Made by a program: the position numbers and the translations under genes. This document shows positions 27,651 to 37,801 of a stretch of 64,000 bases of DNA, piece after piece (position 1 is the first letter of the stretch; every line of letters begins with the position of its first letter). The notes under the pieces were generated by a model, which saw only the letters and a program-made list of their open reading frames with translations, had not been told where the DNA came from and did not search any database. This stretch comes from Leishmania infantum JPCM5 (lineage: Eukaryota; Euglenozoa; Kinetoplastea; Trypanosomatida; Trypanosomatidae): contig NC_009416.2 in assembly GCF_000002875.2 (NCBI RefSeq), positions 1,061,501 to 1,125,500 on the forward strand. Reading direction: 5' to 3'.

Positions 27651-30521
27651 CTACAGTACGACGCAGCATCTGGACGCCTTCTCGACTTTTCTCGAAGGCA
27701 GCGAAAAAGCTTTCGCGCCGCTCTCGGATGCGTTGTGTGCGACTCGTCCCGCATCAGCAGCGGAGGGAGGAGTGGACAAGAAAGAGGAACGTGCCGCCGC
27801 ATCCTCGTCTGCGCGGTGGTTGCTCGGCCGAGGGGGTGCCACGTCAGCCTTCGAGGCGGTGCTGGACACCTGTGCAGGTGGCTTTGCCTCTTCTCCCTTG
27901 GCGTCCTTTTCACTTGCCGCCGCCGTGGTGTTCTGGCGACTTGCGAGCGGCGCCTCGCCATTCCTGAGCGGCTTTGTGACGGCGGAGGGCGGCTTCGTCG
28001 CTGTCGGCGGGGCAACGGTCACGCGTGACGTTGTGGACAACGTTTTGTCAGCACCGTCTTCGGGGGCTGGCGATGACGCAGCGCGCACGGCCGCCGCGGC
28101 CCGTTCAAAGCACGGCGACAGAGATGCCTCTCTAGTCGGGGGGCACGATGAGGGCGCAGCCGCTGCCGTCCTGCGTGTTGTCACGCTACTCGATGGTGAG
28201 GGAGCCGCAGTGCTTATAACGGTGATAGCCGGTGGCACGGCAGGTCCTGTTGATGGTAGCGGCTTGGGCACTGGTGCACGCATCACTGGCATAGACGCGG
28301 ACTGCGGCACTATCGTTGTCTGCGCGGTCGAGGAAGAGAAAGAAGAATGCGGTGGTGCAGGCGATGCCGCGGCTGTCACGGTAGCGGTACGAGGCGGCAT
28401 CGAGGAAAGGCGGAAGGCCTTGTCCGGAGCAGAATCGCCATCCAAGCGATGACCGGATGGCGGATGGGCTGAGCTCGGGTGCAGGGGCAGAGGCTTCGAG
28501 TCGGCCCTGGCCACTAATCGCTTGCCTGCGTTTCTACGTACCTTCATGTCAGCTGCGATGAAAGGCGCACCGATGCTGCTCGTGGGGATTGTGGCAGTGG
28601 CTTCCCGCACTACCAAAGACGGCGCTGCGACCGCGTTCTTCGCCTTCCGCGAGTCACCTGTGACGGTAGGCCCGGATGCAGACTGGGACGACGTTCCGGG
28701 CGCGCTCCCTGAAGGGCGTGAGGAGGCGCTGCTAGTAGCCCGTGCATTGCTGGAGTCGGGCGAGGGCCGTGCTGTGGTGCACCGAAACCTAGGCTGCTCG
28801 TCCACCGTCAGCGAAGATGTGCCAGCCGAGGGCTGCCCAACAGACGTGCGAGGCATCGCCGAGAGAGAGAGCAGCTGAGGCTGCGATGAGGAGCCGCCAC
28901 CACCACGTCCTTCGCGCCCCCCTTCAGCCCCTGGAGGCTGCTTCTCCACAGGCTTACGTATCGCGCCCACAGAACGCGGTAGAAGTGGATCGCATTTCTG
29001 TTCTTTGCCACTGTCACCCTGCAACGGTGGCGGCGGGGGGCTCTGCTGAGCAGATGGCTCTAGGGCCGGTAAGGCGGTCGGGGTGATCAGCGGCGCACAT
29101 GTCGCGGAGTTCCGTTGCATGATCAAACTCTTCGGAGGGGCGGTAACGGAGGGGAAGCTGTTCACCTTGCCGCGTCGAAGGTTAGCTGAACAGCGATTCG
29201 ACGAAATTTGCAAAGAGGACGACGAGTCCGGTGACACGGCCGCCGCAGCGGTGGACGGCCGCTTTCTTGCAGCGTCGCGTGTGGCGATGGGCGAGCCGCC
29301 TTCGTTGTGTGGCTGTGCCGTTTCACGAGCTGTCATGGTGTCGCCCTTTGCACCCTCTGCTGACGCGGGGCCGGAGCGTGTGGTGGTGTCAGTGTTGGCT
29401 GGCCCACCGGATGTGGACAACTCAAGCTCCAGGCTGGCTGCTAGCAGCTCTCGTGACTGATGGCTGTAAGCGATGTGCGGCGGCGGGGTCCTGAAAGAGT
29501 CGCTGGTTGCGCTTCGCCCGTCTTCGCTCGCCAAAGACGACAGGGGATACTGAAACCCGCGTGCACCAGGCAACGTTTGCTGGGAGGTGATAGAGTCGCG
29601 GCGCGGGCGGGTGCGGCAGCGAATCACCGACTGCGTCGCGCTGTTCTGCGACAACAGCGACGCTGTGCGCACGAGCACGCGCTGGACCGGGTTGTGGGTC
29701 TCGTTGTACCGTGCCCGGCGCAGGAGACCCTTTGCAGTGCGCTGCGCCGCCGTCTGGGCGTGCAGGTAGGCAGGTGAGCCATCACCGCAGTCGCCGTACG
29801 GCCCTCCGAGGGAGCCCTGGCGACTGTGCGGCGTGGCGAACGAGGGCGAGTTCATGGAGGACAGCGTCGTTGCCCCGCCCAACTTCGGCGACGGCACCCC
29901 GACGCTGCTGTTGCTGGCTCCCATCACCGCTCTTTTCTCCCTCTGGCCCAGCTTTTTCTCGCGGAGGCGCTCCTTCTCCTCCTGTGCCTGACGCTTGGCT
30001 CTCCGCAGCACCTCCCAGTATTCGGCCTCCCAGAAGATCTCCTCCGCGTCTGGTGCGGGACGGCGCGCCACCAGCGCCTTGGCCGCCATCTCTAGCGAGT
30101 CGTCCGTCGGCGACAGCTGCAGGTACTCGAAGCCATCGGAGTTGAGACTGGCGGCGGCGGCGGCGGCAGCAGCTGCCTCCTGATCACCAGTCGCCTTAAT
30201 TTTGTTGAGCGTGATGACGGGTAGGTCGCTGTATGCGCCAGCCAATTTGCTGACAGAGCAGCCCGTAGCCTCGCTCAGCTGAATTACGGTGGGCGGCCGG
30301 TACACAGTGCACGTCGGTCCCTCCAGGATAGAGCGCAGGTAGGGCACCTTCTGCAGCGCGGCTGCCCAGCGCTCGCTCGGCGCTGATGCGATCATGGCTG
30401 ACGCGCCCGCTGACAACGATGGTGGCAGCGGCAGCCATGGAATTGGCGTACCTCCAGAGACGGCCGACGGATGGGGCGAAGGGGAAGTGGGGGCAGCCGT
30501 GACATGCGAAGGATCCTTCAT
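27651..30521 (-). CDS. hypothetical low-complexity protein ending in a CaaX prenylation motif
   Basis: This is a 956-aa protein of no family known to me. A compact N-terminal part (about residues 48-110, containing SERWAAALQKVPYLRSILEG and a PPTVIQLSEATGCSV segment) looks folded. A nine-residue Ala run follows at 116-124, and a highly charged helix at about 160-198 is rich in E, R and K. The rest, to about 940, is Ser/Pro/Ala/Thr-rich and likely disordered. The protein ends KASRCCVVL. CVVL is a CaaX box whose final Leu favours geranylgeranylation, and the adjacent Cys could be acylated. Basic residues precede it. The open frame upstream of 30521 needs a GTG; the ATG at 30521 is the first. Another Met at residue 43 (position 30395) is an alternative, because no AG separates the T-rich tract at about 30527-30545 from the first ATG. 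Confidence 0.75.
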   Translation of the reverse strand: MKDPSHVTAAPTSPSPHPSAVSGGTPIPWLPLPPSLSAGASAMIASAPSERWAAALQKVPYLRSILEGPTCTVYRPPTVIQLSEATGCSVSKLAGAYSDLPVITLNKIKATGDQEAAAAAAAAASLNSDGFEYLQLSPTDDSLEMAAKALVARRPAPDAEEIFWEAEYWEVLRRAKRQAQEEKERLREKKLGQREKRAVMGASNSSVGVPSPKLGGATTLSSMNSPSFATPHSRQGSLGGPYGDCGDGSPAYLHAQTAAQRTAKGLLRRARYNETHNPVQRVLVRTASLLSQNSATQSVIRCRTRPRRDSITSQQTLPGARGFQYPLSSLASEDGRSATSDSFRTPPPHIAYSHQSRELLAASLELELSTSGGPANTDTTTRSGPASAEGAKGDTMTARETAQPHNEGGSPIATRDAARKRPSTAAAAVSPDSSSSLQISSNRCSANLRRGKVNSFPSVTAPPKSLIMQRNSATCAPLITPTALPALEPSAQQSPPPPPLQGDSGKEQKCDPLLPRSVGAIRKPVEKQPPGAEGGREGRGGGGSSSQPQLLSLSAMPRTSVGQPSAGTSSLTVDEQPRFRCTTARPSPDSSNARATSSASSRPSGSAPGTSSQSASGPTVTGDSRKAKNAVAAPSLVVREATATIPTSSIGAPFIAADMKVRRNAGKRLVARADSKPLPLHPSSAHPPSGHRLDGDSAPDKAFRLSSMPPRTATVTAAASPAPPHSSFSSSTAQTTIVPQSASMPVMRAPVPKPLPSTGPAVPPAITVISTAAPSPSSSVTTRRTAAAAPSSCPPTREASLSPCFERAAAAVRAASSPAPEDGADKTLSTTSRVTVAPPTATKPPSAVTKPLRNGEAPLASRQNTTAAASEKDAKGEEAKPPAQVSSTASKADVAPPRPSNHRADEDAAARSSFLSTPPSAADAGRVAHNASESGAKAFSLPSRKVEKASRCCVVL

Positions 30522-32611
30522 GAATGCGAAAAAAAAGAAGCGGTGGGGGGGTATCGAGGGTGGAGATAACGAGCGACACACACGGGGAGCGTAGAAAATG
30601 AGACGGCGAAAGGAAGGGAGGGCGAAGAGCTCCGTCGTCTGCCTGTCTGTGTGCGTGTGGCAGAGGAATGAGAGAAGGCAAAGACAACAGCAGCAGCAAC
30701 AAAGGAAAACGACGCGAAGAGGCCGCTAGCGCCAGGGAGAGCGAGAGGACGGAGGAAGCGAAAGGGAGGAAAGGACGAAAGCGACAGCGAGGAGCAGGGT
30801 AGAGAAAGGAAGCAGGAAAGAAGGGGGCCTCCAGCGTACCTTTTCGCTCTGCTTCACAACGCGCACGACAGGAGTTGACTATGAAATCGAGATTCCGCTC
30901 GTTGGGGAGGAATAGGGTAGGGAGTGGAGAAAGACAACGTGAAAACTTACAGGGCACACGCATATGCAAGCAGCTGTGTTTACACGTCAAGTGCAAGGCG
31001 CCTCTTCGCGCAATGCCCTTCAGAGAAGGTAAAGGATGGGGAGGACAAGTGTAAGGAAGTAAAGCACAGAGAAAGGGAGGGAGGGGGAGACCGTCAACAG
31101 CCGCCGTTGTGCACCTGTCGTTGCGTATTGCGCCGGTGGGGGGAGGGGGGTTAGTCCACCTGCGGTCACCGAGAGAGAGATGCACAGCACAGACACAGAG
31201 GCACGCACTCACATTCGTACTCGTGTGTGCGTCTATACCTGTGTGCACCCGCGCTCGAAGTAAAGGGACTGACCTTCCGCTCTAGCAAGAACAAAAGATT
31301 TACTAAGTCGCAGTGAAGCTTGCAATGTATGCGCGTCTCCCTATCTCTACACAGACTGCGGTGGGGTGGTTTGTGGGGAGAAGAGGGAAGTGTGGTGGAT
31401 GGTGATGACAGCAGGGGAGTGCACCGATGTTGGGTTGCGTAGGAATAAGGAAATAAGTATAAACATAGACCTGTGCGTGAGCGTGGGGGGGGGGGGGAAG
31501 TAGGCTTTGGAAGGAGGCACGATAGGGCAAAAAGGAGGAACAGGAGTGGGGCAAGGAGGAGTGGTGGGTGCAGCACAGGGAATGAGAAACCAGCAACGTA
31601 AGAGGAAGCTCTTCTCGACAAGGGCGTGCTGCAACGACGCTCCGGAGAAATGAGCCAACGAACGGCAAGACCCTTACCATGCGAGTAGAAGGAAGCGAGA
31701 GGTGGGGTGAAGCAGGGAACAGACGCGGAGAAACGGAGAAGCGTCAGGGCGGCAGAGAGAGAGGCAAGACGCTGCCGAAAAGGGGGAACTCGCAAAAAGG
31801 CAAAGAGAAGGACTCAGGAAAGAGGGAGGTGAAAGGTGTTCAGCCGCACGCACGCACAGATGCGAAGACACGCTGAAAAGGGGTAGCACAGTCACCCGCA
31901 GCGCGCATGGGCTGGCACGGCGCAAAATGCATTGCGTCGTTAGCAGAAAGACCCTTTCCTTCACGCCCCCGCCTCCATGCCAAAACGCCCCTCTCTCCCA
32001 CCCCTCTTCCCATTCACATCCCGAAGGCTCTCAGGTGCACAATGTGGCACGCACACACACCACCTCCCACGGCGGGATGACGGGGGCGTACACGTCCATC
32101 GCCCTTGCCGCTACTGACGCACCCTACGCTAGACACGCACTCTATCCAAGGAAAGGTGCCTGGCCTGTCGCTATAGTTGCCTCCGCATCCAGAACTGTGC
32201 CGCTTTAATGTTTCTTGGGTGTTAGTTACATCCACCTGTAGCTAGAGGCGGACGATAAGATGAGTGCGCCGGCCACGCCTGTGTCTCTGGAAACGAATGG
32301 GGAAGGCAATCCATTGGTTTGACAGCCATCCTCTTGACACGTAGCAACCGACCCCCGCTCACAGACACCAGCGCAAGCCGATCTGGCGGATCACTCGAAA
32401 CGGCACACGAGTGTATCTCGATAGCTCTGAAACCGAAGAAAATGGGGCGCCAGCAACGCTGGCGATGACAATCCTTCCTCCTCTCCTCCACCCATCAGCG
32501 GGCCTCCCCCTTCCCGAGGCGGGTCAACGTCGACAGCGCCTCTTGCTGTGGATAGCATCCGCGCTTTCAGATAAGCGTTGCGCATCACCGTTAGATAGTG
32601 CCCTTCCAACT
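30522..32611. other. 2.1-kb intergenic region, longest gap in the window
   Basis: This lies between the 1086-aa gene and the CaaX-protein gene. It includes GA-rich blocks (pyrimidine tracts on the coding strand) at 30640-30830 and 31675-31830, and a 13-base G run at 31485-31497. I see no persuasive protein-coding frame or RNA gene. It is presumably a long 3' UTR plus 5' signals. Confidence 0.5.
31485..31497. repeat. homopolymer tract, 13 G
   Basis: This is an uninterrupted plus-strand G run (C on the transcribed sense strand) within the 2.1-kb gap. It may belong to a polypyrimidine signal and is a likely site of length variation. Confidence 0.9.
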
Positions 32612-35600
32612 CTAGTACTGGCCTGCAGTAGTAGCAGCACTACCACCTGCGGGCGGCGATGACGAAGACGAGGCTGCACTGCTGCCGGCCCCCGATCCTC
32701 TCTCGACAGAGGAGAGCAGCGTCGAAGGGCGAAACAGCGGCGGTCGCGCATGAGTCTGTAAGCCCTCCCCTGTAGCCCTGTACGAGTAGTGGTACGCAGC
32801 GCCGGCTTCACCGAGAGCCCCAGAGGCAGTCGCGGTCGTCGTACCGCCGGCGCTAGCGGCTCCGCTGTGGCCTCCGCGCTCCCCCGCAGATGAGACGATC
32901 CTCCCCAGCTGCTCTGCCAAGTCGCCGGAGCTTACCTGCAGCAGCGGAGCTGACAGCGTTTCGGGTCGCCAGAGCGGCAACGCAGAGGCTTCATCCACGG
33001 GCAGATGAGGGTCGACGTCGGCTACCACTGCCATCTTCTGCTCTCCCCACGCCTTCGACGAGGCGGACAGTAGACTGCGCAGATACGATAGAACCACCTG
33101 AAGACGCTGTGCTTGCGTCGCGTCGGCGGGAGTGGCGGAGCTGCACACCTGCAGCGCATCCTCGTACCGCTGGAGAAGAATGTAGAAGGAGATGAGCACG
33201 GCCTCGCGCTGGTGAGCCCCCTCCGCAGTCTGCAGCGTGCGCTCGATCGTGTCCGCCGCCGGGCTCCCAACCTCCACCCACCCGCGCATCGCCGACACGC
33301 TGCCCGCGTGAAGCGCCGCGTAGGCCAACGGCTGTGCCGCCAGGTGCATCAGCTCTGCAGAACCACGCATCACTTCGTACAGGGCCTCAATCATGCGCGA
33401 CGAGCCAGCGCGCACGGCCACGCAGAGGAGCCTCATCGCCATCGCGACCGGAACGTCCTCGGCGGCGCTGGTGTACACTGTAATGCATGTCGGGATCAGC
33501 CGAAGCAAGACATCCAGCGCGGCAACGTGGGCGAGACCGTTCACGACAGGCGCCAGCAGCCTTACAAACGGAGGCGCACCGAGGTGCTGCACCGCGGGCC
33601 CCATCGCGTAGAGCAACGACTTCTTCTGCTCTGCTTCGGCCGCCTCCGCAGGGTTGACCCCGTGATCGACCGCGTAGCACGTGAAGGCCCACGTGTTCAA
33701 GTCCACCGGCATGCCGAACAAGAGCAGAAACGACTCGCGCCACTGGCGCTGCTGCTGCTGCTCTGCCATCGATGGCAGCGCCTGTGCGCCACTCGCATCA
33801 GCCGAATGCTCTAAGCCCACGTAGCTGTAGTAGAGGATGAAGAGCGCCACTTCGGGGGTTACAGTGTCCATGCTAGCGAGCGCCGACGCCATGGTGAACG
33901 ACGCATCGGCAGCTGGCAGGCCCAGCTTATCGAGCAGCACCTCGATGCAGAGCGGTGTTGCCGATTGCCACATCGCGAGTTCCGCAACGGAGCTCTGATA
34001 GACGCTTTTGCGACGGAATGTGTCGTGGAGCAGCGACTTCCACTGCGCCTGCGCCGCCTCGGCCCTCGCTGTCGCCTCGCTGAGCCCAAGAACGTCTTTC
34101 AATGGCTTCGATATGGTGTGCATGATGCCAAGGTGCACAAACAGGGCGTACGCAGCGTGCTCCCGGGACACCTGCGCAGCGCGCTGCAGCAGTCGGTACG
34201 GCAGGCTCTCACTGGCTGCCAAGTCGGTCACACTCGCAGACTGCTGCTGCCGGGTCAGGAGAGCGTAGAGGGCGTGCTGCACCTGCATGAGTCGATGCAG
34301 TAGCAACGCGGCATCCTTCTCGCATTTGAGCTGCTGAGCGGAGGCCCGCAGCTCCTTTAGCAGAGCTTCGCAGCTACGACAGTGACTGCTCAGCTCGCTT
34401 TCGGCGCATTGCATGATTGTCATCGCCAAGGACGGCGCGACTGATGCAGCGCCCGCAGCGGCAGAGGACGCAGCGGGTCCGTCGTTGAGAAGGGTCGCCA
34501 CGTACAGGGGCCCGGCGCCGCGTGCGCTTTGTGAGAGAATGTGAAATTGACCTCGCTCACAGCGCACGCCGTAGAGGTGCTCGGCGTAGCAGACTTGATG
34601 CTGCCGCCAGTGCAACTGCGCGGCGGGCGGCGCGCCCTGCAGGCGCACCGTACCGTAATGCAGCAGCAGCTGCTGCTGCTGCTCTGCGCTGCCGGCGTCC
34701 GCTGTCGTAAAGGCAAAGTGAAGCACCGGCGCACGCGGGTCGGCGTGGATCTGCACCTGCACCATGGATGCATTGTTGCTGTCCCCGTTTTGTGCCCAGG
34801 TGGGCATCAGCTGGGTCTCCGCCACATGCGTCGTGACCGTGGAGCTCCGCGCTTGGCTTGCACTGCTGGCGCCTGCCAACCCTTGTGACGACTGCTGCAG
34901 TTCCTCGTTGCCCTCGACGCCACTTCCGATGCCTTTACTCTCACCGCACTGCACCGCCACGACAGAGCCGTCTGAGTACACCACCCACAGTACAGTCGCG
35001 CCGGTCCAGGCCACACGCAGCGGGGCTGCAGACGGCGATGCGTGAAAAGGGAGCTGAAGAGTGTGTAGCACGTGCATGTCACTACCCTCATTCGCCGCGA
35101 GGAAGGTTTGTCGAGCTGCCCTCGAGGCCGACGGCGCTGCCGCCACCTCAGCATACGCTTCAGCAGTAACCCTTGCAGGCGCCGGAGCCGCTCGCTGCAC
35201 ACCGCACACCGCCGCTACCCCGTTGCCGAGTATGACAGTCACCTCGGCGTGACCAGCACGACCGGGGCCCAGGCAGAAGATCGTGCTCTCTTCGAAGCGC
35301 AGCGTCTGCAGCTTGCCAAGCTGTGGAGTGCAGGCGCAGAGAGTATGCGTATCTTTCAGGAAAGCAGCCATGTCCAGCGCCACTAAGCCCTTGACGGAGT
35401 CTTCAGATTCAACGCGGAAGCACTGCATGGGACACCAGGGCAGCTGCATAGGGGGCGAAGATCTAGTCGCGAACCCGTCATCGATGCCCACCTCAGCCAG
35501 CCGCTGGCAGCCGGAGAAGAAGACGATTTTCGTGGGCCCCTCTGTGCGCACAGGGTAGTTAGTCCCCGTGTTTGCCCTCGAGGCTCGCAGCGGCGTCACG

Positions 35601-35872
35601 CGGCAGGCCACAACGGCAGCAGAGTTCACGGCTGCTTCCTCGACAAATTCTTCCTGGGTCCTCACGGCTGCGTCAGTCAGCTGCGCACCCGCGTACGCGT
35701 GCACCAATACACGTGACGGCAGGGGCAGTTGTTCGCCCTCAGCCATCGGGGCAGGGTTGGCGACGACGGGGTGGTTCATACCGTTCAAGAACGACACCAC
35801 CGCGCCGTTGTTGTCTCCGCAGAAGCGAGCCGCATCGACGGGCTGCACGGTGAGCCGACGCTTGCGTTGCAT
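32612..35872 (-). CDS. conserved hypothetical protein, beta-rich N-terminus and alpha-solenoid C-terminus
   Basis: This is a 1086-aa protein. Roughly the first 470 residues read as beta-rich, with short hydrophobic strands separated by loops (for example KIVFFSGCQRLAEVG, VTVILGNGVAAVCGV, RVAWTGATVLWVVYSDGSVVAVQ), suggestive of a beta-propeller. Residues from about 490 to 1000 are continuous Leu/Ala-rich helices with a solenoid pattern (RLLQRAAQVSREHAAYALFVHLG, FYILLQRYEDALQVC). The C-terminal 90 residues are Ser/Gly/Ala-rich. A propeller followed by a solenoid is the architecture of outer-ring nucleoporins and vesicle-coat proteins, so a nuclear-pore or coat role is possible. No motif fixes this. 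The frame upstream of 35872 would start with TTG; the ATG at 35872 is the first. Confidence 0.65.
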   Translation of the reverse strand: MQRKRRLTVQPVDAARFCGDNNGAVVSFLNGMNHPVVANPAPMAEGEQLPLPSRVLVHAYAGAQLTDAAVRTQEEFVEEAAVNSAAVVACRVTPLRASRANTGTNYPVRTEGPTKIVFFSGCQRLAEVGIDDGFATRSSPPMQLPWCPMQCFRVESEDSVKGLVALDMAAFLKDTHTLCACTPQLGKLQTLRFEESTIFCLGPGRAGHAEVTVILGNGVAAVCGVQRAAPAPARVTAEAYAEVAAAPSASRAARQTFLAANEGSDMHVLHTLQLPFHASPSAAPLRVAWTGATVLWVVYSDGSVVAVQCGESKGIGSGVEGNEELQQSSQGLAGASSASQARSSTVTTHVAETQLMPTWAQNGDSNNASMVQVQIHADPRAPVLHFAFTTADAGSAEQQQQLLLHYGTVRLQGAPPAAQLHWRQHQVCYAEHLYGVRCERGQFHILSQSARGAGPLYVATLLNDGPAASSAAAGAASVAPSLAMTIMQCAESELSSHCRSCEALLKELRASAQQLKCEKDAALLLHRLMQVQHALYALLTRQQQSASVTDLAASESLPYRLLQRAAQVSREHAAYALFVHLGIMHTISKPLKDVLGLSEATARAEAAQAQWKSLLHDTFRRKSVYQSSVAELAMWQSATPLCIEVLLDKLGLPAADASFTMASALASMDTVTPEVALFILYYSYVGLEHSADASGAQALPSMAEQQQQRQWRESFLLLFGMPVDLNTWAFTCYAVDHGVNPAEAAEAEQKKSLLYAMGPAVQHLGAPPFVRLLAPVVNGLAHVAALDVLLRLIPTCITVYTSAAEDVPVAMAMRLLCVAVRAGSSRMIEALYEVMRGSAELMHLAAQPLAYAALHAGSVSAMRGWVEVGSPAADTIERTLQTAEGAHQREAVLISFYILLQRYEDALQVCSSATPADATQAQRLQVVLSYLRSLLSASSKAWGEQKMAVVADVDPHLPVDEASALPLWRPETLSAPLLQVSSGDLAEQLGRIVSSAGERGGHSGAASAGGTTTATASGALGEAGAAYHYSYRATGEGLQTHARPPLFRPSTLLSSVERGSGAGSSAASSSSSPPAGGSAATTAGQY

Positions 35873-36036
35873 GACGGCCGGCAACGCGTCTTATCTCCTT
35901 GTGTCACTGCTTGTATGAAACTCGTGCGTGCTTGTGTGTGCGTGTGTGTGTGTGCTGTTCTATGCGTACCGCTTGCCGCTTCTGACTGCTTTCCTTCTTT
36001 TCTGGAACTAAGCACTGGATGTGTGCGTGTATGCAT

Positions 36037-36038
<2 letters not shown>

Positions 36039-36070
<32 letters not shown>
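36039..36070. repeat. (GT)16 microsatellite
   Basis: This is a perfect GT dinucleotide run of 32 bases, and it is CA on the transcribed sense strand. It belongs to a cluster of three GT-rich tracts upstream of the 1086-aa gene. Confidence 0.95.
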
Positions 36071-36071
<1 letters not shown>

Positions 36072-36097
36072 GGTGAAGGAGAGGAGCGACGACACCA

Positions 36098-36119
36098 GTG
36101 TGTGTGTGTGTGTGTGTGA
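36098..36119. repeat. (GT)n microsatellite
   Basis: This is a second perfect GT run of about 22 bases, 28 bases after the first. Confidence 0.9.
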
Positions 36120-36586
36120 GAGAGACAAAGTCAACAGCAGCCAAAATGTCTTTGTATGTGTGTATGCCACATTAAAGATGCTCACCGTGCATGGAAGCGG
36201 CCATGGTGCCGATGAAGCAACCGAGGACAAGTGCGGACAAGGAGAGGAGGGGAGGCCTCGCACACGTCACCAGACACCTGCGACGGCGACGGAGACCAAT
36301 GCGCGAGGGAGGGGGGCCTTCTCCGCTGTGGAGCGCGCATTAGTGTCAGTCAGGTCTCTATTCAAGATACGTGCCGATAAGCACCGATTGCGTCCTGCGC
36401 AACTCGCTTGCTGGAAAGAAGAGGACGGCAAGGCGAGGGGTGTGTCAAGCAAGTCAAAAACACAGCGCCCTTCAGCGAACACAGGGCGACGGCGCATACA
36501 CACACACACACGCCGTTCCGCAGGTTTTCTTTCGCTGTTCCCACCCCGCCCACTCAACAGCAGCTAACGGCCCTCGTCTCATACCT

Positions 36587-37801
36587 TCACTCGCCACGAC
36601 CAAACCGCTCCGTCCAGCGACGACACATTTGCAGAAACAGCAGTGCCGTCAAGGTCGCATCCGTGAGGGCGCCGTGGCCGTTAGCGACTCGATCTGCCGC
36701 CCCATCGATGCTTAGAAAGGCGCACAGAGCATCGAGATTGTTTGCCAGGTGCGGATAGGCCACCTGCGCCCACTGCCGAGTGCACGTCAGAGGGTATTGA
36801 GGGTGCCAGAATATTTGGTAGCCACACCGCCGCAGGTGATGCTCAAGGAAACGCGCGTCGAATGACGCGTTGTGCGCCACCAGCGGCGGGAGACGAACAG
36901 CGCGGTCCCCGCCGAGCTGCGCAGCCTCCAACTGCGCGGACGCGGAAACGGGAGCGTCGGCTCCAACAAGGGTCATGTAGGCCACCAACTCACTTGCCGC
37001 CACCGTCCACGGGGAGCAGTGCTGCACCGTCTCCCACGTGATTCCGTGAACGGCTGCAGCGGCTGCGGAGATGCGGCGGGGGTCGGAGGGCCGCACGTAA
37101 CGGTGAAACACTCGCCCCCCGCGTGTCCACAGTCCCTCGATGGCACCGCACATGCTTTGCTCCTCCAACGACGGTGCGCAAGGAGCAACGTGCTTCGGCC
37201 CTGTCGAGGTCGTTTGGGAAGGCGGCGTCCACCGCAACTCGACGCAGCCCACTTCGAGAATCTCATTTGCGGTGGCCGAGAAGCCGGTAGTTTCAAGATC
37301 TATGACAACACAGCTGAAAGGGGCGGAGCGGCAGCCAGCTGCCCATGCCGAGGCCACGACGGGAGTTGAGAGCTGTGAAATCAGGGATGATGCAGGGGCT
37401 GTTTGACCTTCTCGCAGCGGAGCCAGAAGCCCGATGGTGTCGGCAAGGAGAGGAGGCACCTTGGGCGATACAGGCGCAAAGGGGCTGGCGCACGCAGCCC
37501 CTTCACAGCTCGCATTACGAGGCAGGGGCACCGCGAGACGCGGTGAGGGCGAGGAGAGGTGCGTGGAGTCAGAGGAGTGTGGTGCAGCGTCGGAGGTCTG
37601 TGGAGGTCTCCGTCGCCCCTGGTCGCCCATCCACGCTTCGATGAGCGCTGCAATGCCGCGTTGGGTTGACGAAGATGTCGCAGTGGGCTCACAGCGAGCC
37701 TTTCCCGGCTGCGCACTCTCCTTTGCTGCGGCACCTTGGCGAGGCCGTTGCTGCGGGCGCCGCCCCCGGAAGCGCCGTATACTGTCGGAAAGGTCATCCA
37801 T
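36587..37801 (-). CDS. DEDDh 3'-5' exonuclease (DnaQ/RNase T-like)
   Basis: This 404-aa protein has a C-terminal exonuclease domain of the DnaQ superfamily at about residues 160-392. All catalytic motifs are visible: ExoI is VVIDLETTG with Asp168 and Glu170; ExoII is VAHNASFDARFL with Asp315; ExoIII is GHGALTDA with His376 and Asp381, which places it in the DEDDh subgroup. A long insert (about 190-230) separates the first two motifs. The N-terminal 150 residues are low complexity with Arg/Gln-rich and Ser-rich parts and no recognisable domain. The domain resembles the proofreading subunit of bacterial polymerase III and TREX/RNase T-type nucleases, so the substrate (DNA or RNA) and compartment cannot be deduced. 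The ATG at 37801 opens MDDLSDSIRR. Confidence 0.9.
   Translation of the reverse strand: MDDLSDSIRRFRGRRPQQRPRQGAAAKESAQPGKARCEPTATSSSTQRGIAALIEAWMGDQGRRRPPQTSDAAPHSSDSTHLSSPSPRLAVPLPRNASCEGAACASPFAPVSPKVPPLLADTIGLLAPLREGQTAPASSLISQLSTPVVASAWAAGCRSAPFSCVVIDLETTGFSATANEILEVGCVELRWTPPSQTTSTGPKHVAPCAPSLEEQSMCGAIEGLWTRGGRVFHRYVRPSDPRRISAAAAAVHGITWETVQHCSPWTVAASELVAYMTLVGADAPVSASAQLEAAQLGGDRAVRLPPLVAHNASFDARFLEHHLRRCGYQIFWHPQYPLTCTRQWAQVAYPHLANNLDALCAFLSIDGAADRVANGHGALTDATLTALLFLQMCRRWTERFGRGE

Larger units (their letters stand above)
35873..36586. other. intergenic region with clustered GT repeats
   Basis: This is the 5' region of the 1086-aa gene and the 3' region of the exonuclease gene. It contains three GT-rich tracts between 35935 and 36119 and no gene. 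Confidence 0.6.
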
